A stretch of DNA of 64,000 bases from Inia geoffrensis (lineage: Eukaryota; Chordata; Mammalia; Artiodactyla; Iniidae): NCBI GenBank assembly GCA_036417435.1, contig JAZAQT010000774.1:124001-188000 (forward strand), written 5' to 3'. The position numbers were made by a program, and so were the translations under genes. Position 1 is the first letter of the stretch. Every line of letters starts with the position of its first letter. Positions 11,751 to 23,894 of this stretch are shown here, piece after piece. The notes beneath the pieces were generated by a model. The model did not search any database and was not told where the DNA came from. It saw only the letters and a list, made by a program, of their open reading frames with translations.

Positions 11751-13487
11751 GTGCATCACTGTCGAACTGCTGCCTCTTTTCCTACGCTTTCAGAGCAATT
11801 CTTATGTACCCCCTGATATCTGTTTTCTGCAATTCTGCGTCGCGTTCAAGTCCTCTTCACAGCCTTCCTTCAATAAATTTTTGGATGATAGGGGTCATTT
11901 GGAACTCTGCAGGATTGTGAGTTACAGTGCCAAAAATCTCCTTTTCTCAACTCGCTTTCTTGTGAGCTGACCGAAAACCCGAAGAATTGCTTCAGGCCCT
12001 AATCTTGTTCCGGCATGGCACGCTGAGCCTTTGGTGAATTCTTCTTCCTGTAGGGAAATTAGAGTTCAATGTGCCCGTCCAAACACATCGAGTTAGCCGC
12101 TCATTCGTTCTCCTTATTCCTGTTCATCTTCCACGGAAATTGCAAACTGTGCCAAACAAGAGGTCAAAGGCACTGACTCTCCAAGTGGGGAGAATGTTAA
12201 TATTGCATCTGGAACGGCGAACTCGAGTACCAGGGGGCTACAATGGCGATGAGTTTTAGAAATTTTGCCTGATCACTTCGTGGACCATATTCTGGGATTT
12301 CCATGCGTATTTTAGCTGAAGGATAAATCCCTTAAACGTGGAGATTTGGGACCCGTGCAATGGGAACCATGCACCATTACCTCAATGGGTATGCATTCCC
12401 TCACCAATAGTATCAGCCCTAAGTGTCCAGCCTTATCTCTACCCCAGCTGTGGATGTAGAGGTGGTAAATCCAAGATTCCTCACAAGCCCTGAAGGACTT
12501 TTTTAAGTATTTCTCTCTATTTGACAGTCCTTGTGTTTTCTTATTCAAATTTGTTTTTATAAGGGTATTTAGCTTATTGACACTGCTGTGTGTATGGTGC
12601 TGTACACAAATGATTTTCTTATGGAGACCTATAAATGTATGGGTTTTAATTTTCTTCATAGTCAGGTATATTCCTAGGTTTTGAATATGGGGTGTTGAGT
12701 CCATTTGGTTGAGCAATGAGTAGATCTTGTCTAATATATATTTGGCTTATGGAATGGTATCTGTCCTAATGTCAACCTCTGGTTTTATGCAGCCTCCCCA
12801 CTCTCCTTTCCCCGTAAGCAACCATAAGTTTCTTTTGTAAATGTGAGACTCTGTTGTGTTTTGTAATGCAGTTCACACGTAGCCGTGTTTACATTACCGG
12901 TATTAGTGATATCTTATGATGTTTCTTTTTCTGTGTGACTTATTTCACTTAGAATCATCATAACTAAATCCTCTCATTATGCTGCTACTGGTCTGTTGCC
13001 ATTGATTTCATTGCTGAGTGATATTCCATTGTAGAGATTTACCACAACTTCTATATCCATTTTTCTCTTTCTGGGCTATTAAAGTTGTACCATAGTCAAG
13101 GATCCCCTACACAGAGCAGCCCCAAACTTTGGTGTGGCTGTGTCTTTTTCATTTAAATTTTCCGAATCTATAGCACCATAAGTGGAAGTGCCCTAGGCTC
13201 TCTAAATTGTTTTTTTTCTTTGTTCCAGGAAACACCATCCACTTCTCCAGAGTGGCTGTTGGCAGTTTACATCCAGTCCATCAGCATAACAAGGCTGCCG
13301 GTTCTCCATGGCCTGTCCTGCCTCTCTGGATTTTACAATTTTTTCGGACGGCTCTTTGGATCGGTGGGAAGTGAGACTTCCTTGTAGTGCGGATTTCCAT
13401 TGCAGGCTTGCTTGGTTGGCCAAAAAGGGCGTATGCGTTTTTTCCTGAATATATTCAGGAAAAAACGCATACGCCCTTTTTGGCCAA
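11751..13487 (-). repeat. Monomer L-8 (type D')
   Basis: Palindrome 13416-13487, L1 about 12532-13402. At 1,737 bp this is the longest spacing in the window. It carries many private bases, such as TTTTTTAAGTATTTC near 12,500 and GTAGAGATTTACC near 13,032. Confidence 0.88.
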
Positions 13488-15222
13488 GTGCATCACTGTC
13501 GAACTGCTGCCTCTTTTCCTACGCTTTCAGAGCAATTCTTATCTACCCCCTTATATCTGTTTTCTGCAATTCTGCGTCGCGTTCAAGTCCTCTTCACAGC
13601 CTTCCTTCAATAAATTTTTGGATGATAGGGGTCATTTGGAACTCTGCAGGATTGTGAGTTACAGTGCCAAAAATCTCCTTTTCTCAACTCGCTTTCTTGT
13701 GAGCTGACCGCAAACCCAAAGAATTGCTTCAGGCCCTAATCTCGTTCCGGCATGGCACACTGAGCCTTTGGTGAATTCTTCTTCCTGTAGGGAAATCAGA
13801 GTTCAATGTGCCCGTCCAAACACATCGAGTCAGCCGCTCATTCGTTCTCCTTATTCCTGTTCATCTTCCACGGAAATTGCAAACTGTGCCAAACAAGAGG
13901 TCAAAGGCACTGACTCTCCAAGTGGGGAGAATGTTAATATCGCATCTGGAACGGCGAACTCTAGTACCAGGGGGCGAAAATGGCGATGAGTTTATAATTT
14001 TGCCTGGTCACTTCGTGGACCATATTCTGGGGATTTCCATGCGTATTTTAGCTGAAGGATAAATCCCTTAAACGTGGAGATTTGGGACCCGTGCAATGGG
14101 AACCATGCACCATTACCTCAAAGGGTCTGCATTCCCTCACCAATAGTATCAGCCCCAAGTGTCCAGCCTTATCTCTCCCACAGCTGTGGATGTAGAGGTG
14201 GTAAATCCAAGATTCCTCACTAGCCCTGAAGGACTTATTTAAAAATTTCTCTCTATTTGACAGTCCTTGTGTTTTCTTATTCAAATTTATTTTTATAAGG
14301 GGATTTAGCTTATTGACACTGCTGTGTGTATGCTGCTGTACACAAATGATTTTCTTATGGAGACGTATAAATGTATGGGTTTTAATTTTCTTCATAGTCA
14401 GGTATATTCCTAGGTTTTGAATATGCGGTGTTGAGTCCATTTGGTTGAGCAATGAGTAAGTCTTGTCTAATATATATTTGGCTTATGGAATGGTATCTGT
14501 CCTAATGTCAACCTCTGGTTTTATGCAGCCTCCCCACTCTCCTTTCCCCTTAAGCAAGCATAAGTTTCTTTTGTAAATGTGAGACTCTGTTGTGTTTTGT
14601 AAAGCAGTTCACACGTAGCCGTGTTTACATTCCCGGTATTAGTGATATCTTATGATGTTTCTTTTTCTGTGTGACTTATTTCACTTAGAATCATCATAAC
14701 TAAATCCTCACATTATGCTGCTACTGGTCTGTTGCCATTGATTTCATTGTTGAGTGATATTCCACTGTAGGGATGTACCACAACTTCTATATCCATTTTT
14801 CTCTTTCTGGGCTATTAAAGTTGTATCATAGTCAAGGATCCCCTACACAGAGCAGCCCCAAACTTTGGTGTGGCTGTGTCTTTTTCATTTAAATTTTCCG
14901 AATCTATAGCACCATAAGTGGAAGTGCCCTAGGCTCTCTAGCTTGGTTTTTTCTTTGTTCCAGGAAACACCATGTACTTCTCCAGAGTGGCTGTTGGCAG
15001 TTTACATCCAGTCCATCAGCATAACAAGGCTGCCGGTTCTCCATGGCCTGTCCTGCCTCTCTGGATTTTACACATTTTTCGGACGGCCCTTTGGATCGGT
15101 GGGAAGTGAGACTTCCTTGTAGTGCGGATTTCCATTGCAGGGTTGCTTGGTTGGCCAAAAAGGGCGTATGCGTTTTTTCCTGAATATATTCAGGAAAAAA
15201 CGCATACGCCCTTTTTGGCCAA
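13488..15222 (-). repeat. Monomer L-9 (type A)
   Basis: Palindrome 15151-15222, L1 about 14267-15137. Type A, with private CCACTGTAGG near 14,762 and CATGTACTTC near 14,971. Confidence 0.9.
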
Positions 15223-16957
15223 GTGCATCACTGTCGAACTGCTGCCTCTTTTCCTACGCTTTCAGAGCAATTCTTATGTACCCCCTGATATCTGTTTTCT
15301 GCAATTCTGCGTCTCGTTCAAGTCCTCTTCTCAGCCTTCCTTCAATAAATTTTTGGATGATAGGGGTCATTTGGAACTCTGCAGGATTGTGAGTTACAGT
15401 GCCAAAAATCTCCTTTTCTCAACTCGCTTTCTTGTGAGCTGACCGCAAACCCGAAGAATTGCTTCAGGCCCTAATCTCGTTCCGGCATGGCACGCTGAGC
15501 CATTGGTGAATTCTTCTTCCTGTAGGGAAATCAGAGTTCAATGTGCCCGTCCAAACACATCGAGTTAGCCGCTCATTCGTTCTCCTTATTCCTGTTCATC
15601 TTCCACAGAAATTGCAAACTGTGCCAAACAAGAGGTCAAAGGCACTGACTCTCCAAGTGGGGAGAATGTTAATATCGCATCTGGAACGGCGAACTCTAGT
15701 ACCAGGGGGCGAAAATGGCGATGAGTTTTAAAATTTTGCCTGGTCACTTCGTGGACCATATTCTGGGTTTTCCATGCATATTTTAGCTGAAGGATAAATC
15801 CCTTAAACGTGGAGATTTGGGACCCGTGCAATGGGAACCATGCATCATTACCTCAAAGGGTCGGCATTCCCTCACCAATAGTATCAGCCCCGAGTGTCCA
15901 GCCTTATCTCTCCCACAGCTGTGGATGTAGAGGTGGTAAATCCAAGATTCCTCACAAGCCCTGAAGGACTTATTTAAGAATTTCTCTCTATTTGACATTC
16001 CCTGTGTTTTCTTTTTCAAATTTATTTTTATAAGGGGATTTAGCTTATTTACACTGCTGTGTGTATGCTGCTGTACACAAATGATTTTCTTATGGAGACG
16101 TATAAATATATGGGTTTTAATTTTCTTCATACTCAGGTATATTCCTGGGTTTTGAATACGGGGTGTAGAGTCCATTTGGTTGAGCAAGGAGTAGGTCTTG
16201 TCTAATATATATTTGGCTTATGGAATGGTATCTGTCCTAATGTCAACCTCTGGTTTTATGCAGCCTCCCCACTCTCCTTTCCCCTTAAGCAAGCATAAGT
16301 TTCTTTTGTAAATGTGAGACTCTGTTGTGTTTTGTAATGCAGTTCTCACGTAGCCGTGTTTACAGTCCCGGTATTAGTGATATCTTATGATGTTTCTTTT
16401 TCTGTGTGACTTATTTCACTTAGAATCATCATAACTAAATCCTCTCATTATGCTGCTACTGGTGTGTTGCCATTGATTTCATTGTTGAGTGATATTCCAT
16501 TGTAGGGATGTACCACAACTTCTATATCCATTTTTCTCTTTCTGGGCTATTAAAGTTGTACCATAGTCAAGGATCCCGTACACAGAGCAGCCCCAAACTT
16601 TGGTGTGGCTGTGTCTTTTTCATTTAAATTTTCCGAATCTATAGCACCATAAGTGGAAGTGCCCTAGGCTCTCTAGCTTGGTTTTTTCTTTGTTCCAGGA
16701 AACACCATCCACTTCTCCAGAGTGGCTGTTGGCAGTTTACATCCCGCCCATCAGCATAACAAGGCTCCCGGTTCTCCATGGCCTGTCCTGCCTCTCTGGA
16801 TTTTACACTTTTTTCGGACGGCCCTTTGGATCTGTGGGAAGTGAGACTTCTTTGTAGTGCGTATTTCCATTGCAGGCTTGCTTGGTTGGCCAAAAAGGGC
16901 GTATGCGTTTTTTCCTGAATATATTCAGGAAAAAACGCATACGCCCTTTTTGGCCAA
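15223..16957 (-). repeat. Monomer L-10 (type B)
   Basis: Palindrome 16886-16957, L1 about 16002-16872. Type B, with ACCATCCACTTC near 16,705 instead of the type B ACCATGCACTTC. Confidence 0.9.
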
Positions 16958-18691
16958 GTGCATCACTGTCGAACTGCTGCCTCTTTTCCTACTCTTTCAG
17001 AGCAATTCTTATCTACCCCCTGATATCTGTTTTCTGCAATTCTGTGTCGCGTTCAAGTCCTCTTCACAGCCTTCCTTCAATAAATTTTTGGATGATAGGG
17101 GTCATTTGGAACTCTGCAGGATTGTGAGTTACAGTGCCAAAAATCTCCTTTTCTCAACTCGCTTTCTTGTGAGCTGACCGCAAACCCGAAGATTTGCTTC
17201 AGACCCTAATCTCGTTCCGGCATGGCACGCTGAGCCTTTGGTGAATTCTTCTTCCTGTAGGGAAATCAGAGTTCAATGTGCCCGTCCAAACACATCGAGT
17301 TAGCCGCTCATTCGTTCTCCTTATTCCTGTTCATCTTCCACAAAAATTGCAAACTGTGCCAAACAAGAGGTCAAAGGCACTGTCTCTCCAAGTGGGGAGA
17401 ATGTTAATATCGCATCTGGAACGGCGACCTCTAGTACCAGGGGGCGAAAATGGCGATGAGTTTATAATTTTGCCTGGTCACTTCGTGGACCATATTCTGG
17501 GTTTTCCATGCATATTTTAGCTGAAGGATAAATCCCTTAAACGTGGAGATTTGGGGCCCGTGCAATGGGAACCATGCACCATTACCTCAAAGGGTCTGCA
17601 TTCCCTCACCAATAGTATCAGCCCCAAGTGTCCAGCCTTATCTCTCCCACAGCTGTGGATGTAGAGGTGGTAAATCCAAGATTCCTCACAAGCCCTGAAG
17701 GACTTATTTAAGAATTTCTCTCTATTTGACATTCCTTGTGTTTTCTTTATCAAATTTATTTTTATAAGGGGATTTAGCTTATTTACACTGCTGTGTGTAT
17801 TCTGCTGTACACAAATGATTTTCTTATGGAGACCTATAAATGTATGGGTTTTAATTTTCTTCATAGTCAGGTATATTCCTAGGTTTTCAATACGGGGTGT
17901 TGAGTCCATTTGGTTGAGCAAGGATAAGGTCTTGTCTAATATATATTTGGCTTATGGAATGGTATCTGTCCTAATGTCAACCTCTGGTTTTATGCAGCCT
18001 CCCCACTCTCCTTTCCCCTTAAGCAAGCATCAGTTTCCTTTGTAAATGTGAGACTCTGTTGTGTTTTGTAATGCAGTTCACACGTAGCCGTGTTTACATT
18101 CCCGGTACTAGTGATATCTTATGATGTTTCTTTTTCTGTGTGACTTATTTCACTTAGAATCATCGTAACTAAATCCACTCATTATGCTGCTACTGGTCTG
18201 TTGCCATTGATTTCATTGTTGAGTGATATTCCATTGTAGGGATGTACCACAACTTCTATATCCATTTTTCTCTTTCTGGGCTATTAAAGTTGTACCATAG
18301 TCAAGGCTCACGTACACAGAGTAGCCCCAAACTTTGGTGTGGCTGTGTCTTTTTCATTTAAATTTTCCGAATCTAAAGCACCATAAGTGGAAGTGCCCTA
18401 GGCTCTCTAGCGTGGTTTTTTCTTTTTTCCAGGAAACACCATCCACTTCTCCAGAGTGGCTGTTGGTAATTTACATCCGGCCCATCAGCATAACAAGGCT
18501 GCCGGTTCTCCATGGACTGTCCTGCCTCTCTGGATTTTACACTTTTTTCGGACGGCCCTTTGCATCGGAGGGAAGTGAGACTGCCTTGTAGTGCAGATTT
18601 CCATTGCAGGCTTGCTTGGTTGGCCAAAAAGGGCGTATGCGTTTTTTCCTGAATATATTCAGGAAAAAACGCATACGCCCTTTTTGGCCAA
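16958..18691 (-). repeat. Monomer L-11 (type C switching to X)
   Basis: Palindrome 18620-18691, L1 about 17736-18606. Type C up to about 18,300, then type X (GTTGGTAATTTACATCC near 18,463 and GTGCAGATTTCC near 18,590). Confidence 0.87.
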
Positions 18692-20427
18692 GTGCATCAC
18701 TGTCGAACTGCTGCCTCTTTTCCTACGCTTTCAGAGCAATTCTTATGTACCCCTTGATATCTGTTTTCTGCAATTCTGGGTCGCGTTGAAGTCCTCTTCA
18801 CAGCCTTCCTTCAATAAATTTTTGGATGATAGGGGTCATTTGGAACTCTGCAGGATTGTGAGTTACAGTGCCAAAAATCTCCTTTTCTCAACTCGCTTTC
18901 TTGTGAGCTGACCGAAAACCCGAAGAAATGCTTCAGGCCCTAAACTTGTTCCGGCATGGCATGCTGAGCCTTTGGTGAATTCTTCTTCCTGTAGGGAAAT
19001 TAGAGTTCAATGTGCCCGTCCAAACACATCGAGTTAGCCGCTCATTCGTTCTCCTTATTCCTGTTCATCTTCCACGGAAATTGCAAACTGTGCCAAACAA
19101 GAGGTCAAAGGCACTGACTCTCCAAGTGGGGAGAATGTTAATATTGCATCTGGAACGGCGAACTCGAGTACCAGGGGGCTAAAATGGCGATGAGTTTTAG
19201 AAATTGTGCCTGATCACTTCGTGGACCATATTCTGGGTTTTCCATGCATATTTTAGCTGAAGCATAAATCCCTTAAACGTGGAGATTTGGGACCCGTGCA
19301 ATTGGAACCATGCACCATTACCTCAAAGGGTCTGCATTCCCTCACCAATAGTATCAGCCCCAAGTGTTCAGCCTTATCTCTCCCCCAGCTGTGGATGTAG
19401 AGGTGGTAAATCCAAGATTCCTCACAAGCCCTGAAGGACTTATTTAAGAATTTCTCTCTATTTGACATTCCTTGTGTTTTCTTTATCAAATTTATTTTTA
19501 TAAGGGGATTTAGCTTATTTACACTGCTGTGTGTATGCTGCTGTACACAAATGATTTTCTTATGGAGACCTATAAATGTATGGGTTTTAATTTTCTTCAT
19601 ACTCAGGTATATTCCTGGGTTTTGAATACGGGGTGTAGAGTCCATTTGGTTGAGCAAGGAGTAGGTCTTGTCTAATATATATTTGGCTTATGGAATGGTA
19701 TCTGTCCTAATGTCAACCTCTGGTTTTATGCAGCCTCCCCACTCTCCTTTCCCCTTAAGCAAGCATAAGTTTCTTTTGTAAATGTGAGACTCTGTTGTGT
19801 TTTATAATGCAGTTCACACGTAGCCGTGTTTACATTCCCGGTATTAGTGATATCTTATGATGTTTCTTTTTCTGTGTGACTTATTTCACTTAGAATCATC
19901 ATAACTAAATCCACTCATTATGCTGCTACTGGTCTGTTGCCATTGATTTCATTGTTGAGTGATATTCCATTGTAGGGATGTACCACAACTTCTATATCCA
20001 TTTTTCTCTTTCTGGGCTATTAAAGTTGTACCATAGTCAAGGATCCCGTACACAGAGCAGCCCCAAACTTTGGTGTGGCTGTGTCTTTTTCATTTAAATT
20101 TTCCGAATCTATAGCACCATAAGTGGAAGTGCCCTAGGCTCTCTAGCTTGTTTTTTTCTTTGTTCCAGGAAACACCATCCACTTCTCCAGAGTGGCTGTT
20201 GGCAGTTTACATCCAGTCCATCAGCATAACAAGGCTGCCGGTTCTCCATGGCCTGCCCTACCTCTCTGGATTTTACAATTTTTTCGGACGGCCCTTTGGA
20301 TCGGTGGGAAGTGAGACTTCTTTGTAGTGCGGATTTCCATTGCAGGCTTGCTTGGTTGGCCAAAAAGGGCGTATGCGTTTTTTCCTGAATATATTCAGGA
20401 AAAAACGCATACGCCCTTTTTGGCCAA
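18692..20427 (-). repeat. Monomer L-12 (X start, then type D)
   Basis: Palindrome 20356-20427, L1 about 19472-20342. X marks CTGGGTCGCGTTG (18,776) and GAAGAAATGC (18,923) are followed by type D from about 19,200. Confidence 0.87.
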
Positions 20428-22160
20428 GTGCATCACTGTCGAACTGCTGCCTCTTTTCCTACGCTTTCAGAGCAATTCTTATCTACCCCCTGATATCCGT
20501 TTTCAGCAATTCTGCGTCGCATTAAGACCTCTTCACAGCCTTCCTTCAATAAATTTTTGGATGATAGGGGTCATTTGGAACTCTGCAGGATTGTGAGTTA
20601 CAGTGCCAAAAATCTCCTTTTCTCAACTCGCTTTCTTGTGAGCTGACCGCAAACCCGAAGAATTGCTTCAGGCCCTAATCTCGTTCCGGCATGGCACACT
20701 GAGCCTTTGGTGAATTCTTCTTCCTGTAGGGAAATCAGAGTTCAATGTGCCCGTCCAAACACATCGAGTTAGCCGCTCATTCGTTCTCCTTATTCCTGTT
20801 CATCTTCCACGGAAATTGCAAACTGTGCCAAACAAGAGGTCAAAGGCACTGACTCTCCAAGTGGGGAGAATGTTAATATCGCATCTGGAACGGCGAACTC
20901 TAGTACCAGGGGGCGAAAATGGCGATGAGTTTATAATTTTGCCTGGTCACTTCGTGGACCATATTCTGGGATTTCCATGCGTATTTTAGCTGAAGGATAA
21001 ATCCCTTAAACGTGGAGATTTGGGACCCGTGCAATGGGAACCATGCATCATTACCTCAAAGGGTCGGCATTCCCTCACCAATAGTATCAGCCCCGAGTGT
21101 CCAGCCTTATCTCTCCCACAGCTGTGGATGTAGAGGTGGTAAATCCAAGATTCCTCACAAGCCCTGAAGGACTTATTTAAGAATTTCTCTCTATTTGACA
21201 TTCCCTGTGTTTTCTTTTTCAAATTTATTTTTATAAGGGGATTTAGCTTATTTACACTGCTGTGTGTATGCTGCTGTACACAAATGATTTTCTTATGGAG
21301 ACGTATAAATATATGGGTTTTAATTTTCTTCATACTCAGGTATATTCCTGGGTTTTGAATACGGGGTGTAGAGTCCATTTGGTTGAGCAAGGAGTAGGTC
21401 TTGTCTAATATATATTTGGCTTATGGAATGGTATCTGTCCTAATGTCAACCTCTGGTTTTATGCAGCCTCCCCACTCTCCTTTCCCCTTAAGCAAGCATA
21501 AGTTTCTTTTGTAAATGTGAGACTCTGTTGTGTTTTGTAATGCAGTTCTCACGTAGCCGTGTTTACAGTCCCGGTATTAGTGATATCTTATGATGTTTCT
21601 TTTTCTGTGTGACTTATTTCACTTAGAATCATCATAACTAAATCCTCTCATTATGCTGCTACTGGTGTGTTGCCATTGATTTCATTGTTGAGTGATATTC
21701 CATTGTAGGGATGTACCACAACTTCTATATCCATTTTTCTCTTTCTGGGCTATTAAAGTTGTACCATAGTCAAGGATCCCGTACACAGAGCAGCCCCAAA
21801 CTTTGGTGTGGCTGTGTCTTTTTCATTTAAATTTTCCGAATCTATAGCACCATAAGTGGAAGTGCCCTAGGCTCTCTAGCTTGGTTTTTTCTTTGTTCCA
21901 GGAAACACCATGCACTTCTCCAGAGTGGCTGTTGGCAGTTTACATCCCGCCCATCAGCATAACAAGGCTCCCGGTTCTCCATGGCCTGTCCTGCCTCTCT
22001 GGATTTTACACTTTTTTCGGACGGCCCTTTGGATCTGTGGGAAGTGAGACTACTTTGTAGTGCGTATTTCCATTGCAGGCTTGCTTGGTTGGCCAAAAAG
22101 GGCGTATGCGTTTTTTCCTGAATATATTCAGGAAAAAACGCATACGCACTTTTTGGCCAA
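20428..22160 (-). repeat. Monomer L-13 (type B, after loss of A)
   Basis: Palindrome 22089-22160 with one arm mismatch (A at 22,148), L1 about 21205-22075. A small deletion near 20,524 (GCATTAAGACC) explains the 1,733-bp spacing. Confidence 0.88.
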
Positions 22161-23894
22161 GTGCATCACTGTCGAACTGCTGCCTCTTTTCCTACTCTTT
22201 CAGAGCAATTCTTATCTACCCCCTGATATCTGTTTTCTGCAATTCTGTGTCGCGTTCAAGTCCTCTTCACAGCCTTCCTTCAATAAATTTTTGGATGATA
22301 GGGGTCATTTGGAACTCTGCAGGATTGTGAGTTACAGTGCCAAAAATCTCCTTTTCTCAACTCGCTTTCTTGTGAGCTGACCGCAAACCCGAAGATTTGC
22401 TTCAGACCCTAATCTCGTTCCGGCATGGCACGCTGAGCCTTTGGTGAATTCTTCTTCCTGTAGGGAAATCAGAGTTCAATGTGCCCGTCCAAACACATCG
22501 AGTTAGCCGCTCATTCGTTCTCCTTATTCCTGTTCATCTTCCACAAAAATTGCAAACTGTGCCAAACAAAAGGTCAAAGGCACTGTCTCTCCAAGTGGGG
22601 AGAATGTTAATATCGCATCTGGAACGGCGACCTCTAGTACCAGGGGGCGAAAATGGCGATGAGTTTATAATTTTGCCTGGTCACTTCGTGGACCATATTC
22701 TGGGTTTTCCATGCATATTTTAGCTGAAGGATAAATCCCTTAAACGTGGAGATTTGGGGCCCGTGCAATGGGAACCATGCACCATTACCTCAAAGGGTCT
22801 GCATTCCCTCACCAATAGTATCAGCCCCAAGTGTCCAGCCTTATCTCTCCCACAGCTGTGGATGTAGAGGTGGTAAATCCAAGATTCCTCACAAGCCCTG
22901 AAGGACTTATTTAAGAATTTCTCTCTATTTGACATTCCTTTTGTTTTCTTTATCAAATTTATTTTTATAAGGGGATTTAGCTTATTTACACTGCTGTGTG
23001 TATTCTGCTGTACACAAATGATTTTCTTATGGAGACCTATAAATGTATGGGTTTTAATTTTCTTCATAGTCAGGTATATTCCTAGGTTTTCAATACGGGG
23101 TGTTGAGTCCATTTGGTTGAGCAAGGATTAGGTCTTGTCTAATATATATTTGGCTTATGGAATGGTATCTGTCCTAATGTCAACCTCTGGTTTTATGCAG
23201 CCTCCCCACTCTCCTTTCCCCTTAAGCAAGCATCAGTTTCCTTTGTAAATGTGAGACTCTGTTGTGTTTTGTAATGCAGTTCACACGTAGCCGTGTTTAC
23301 ATTCCCGGTACTAGTGATATCTTATGATGTTTCTTTTTCTGTGTGACTTATTTCACTTAGAATCATCGTAACTAAATCCACTCATTATGCTGCTACTGGT
23401 CTGTTGCCATTGATTTCATTGTTGAGTGATATTCCATTGTAGGGATGTACCACAACTTCTATATCCATTTTTCTCTTTCTGGGCTATTAAAGTTGTACCA
23501 TAGTCAAGGCTCCCGTACACAGAGCAGCCCCAAACTTTGGTGTGGCTGTGTCTTTTTCATTTAAATTTTCCGAATCTATAGCACCATAAGTGGAAGTGCC
23601 CTAGGCTCTCTAGCTTGGTTTTTTCTTTTTTCCAGGAAACACCATCCACTTCTCCAGAGTGGCTGTTGGCAGTTTACATCCAGTCCATCAGCATAACAAG
23701 GCTGCCGGTTCTCCATGGCCTGTCCTGCCTCTCTGGATTTTACAATTTTTTCAGACGGCTCTTTGGATCGGTGGGAAGTGAGAGTTCCTTGTAGTGCGGA
23801 TTTCCATTGCAGGCTTGCTTGGTTGGACAAAAAGGGCGTATGCGTTTTTTCCTGAATATATTCAGGAAAAAACGCATACGCCCTTTTTGGCCAA
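22161..23894 (-). repeat. Monomer L-14 (type C)
   Basis: Palindrome 23823-23894 with one mismatch (A at 23,827, TTGGACAA), L1 about 22939-23809. Type C with private TTTTCAGACGGC near 23,749. Confidence 0.88.

Larger units (their letters stand above)
6941..13880 (-). repeat. Left higher-order repeat, copy 2 (A-B-C-D')
   Basis: Palindromes start at 8210 (A), 9945 (B), 11679 (C) and 13416 (D'). A, B and C repeat copy 1 almost base for base. From about 12,170 the fourth monomer leaves type D and becomes D' (for example GTATGGTGCTGTACAC near 12,592 and CTCTAAATTG near 13,200), returning to the shared pattern before the next A. Confidence 0.85.
13881..20820 (-). repeat. Left higher-order repeat, copy 3 (A-B-C/X-D)
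   Basis: Palindromes start at 15151 (A), 16886 (B), 18620 (C switching to X) and 20356 (D). The A block is shifted by 6,941 rather than 6,939 bp from copy 2; one extra G near 14,032 (TCTGGGGATTTCC) accounts for part of this. Type C changes to type X at about 18,305. Confidence 0.85.
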
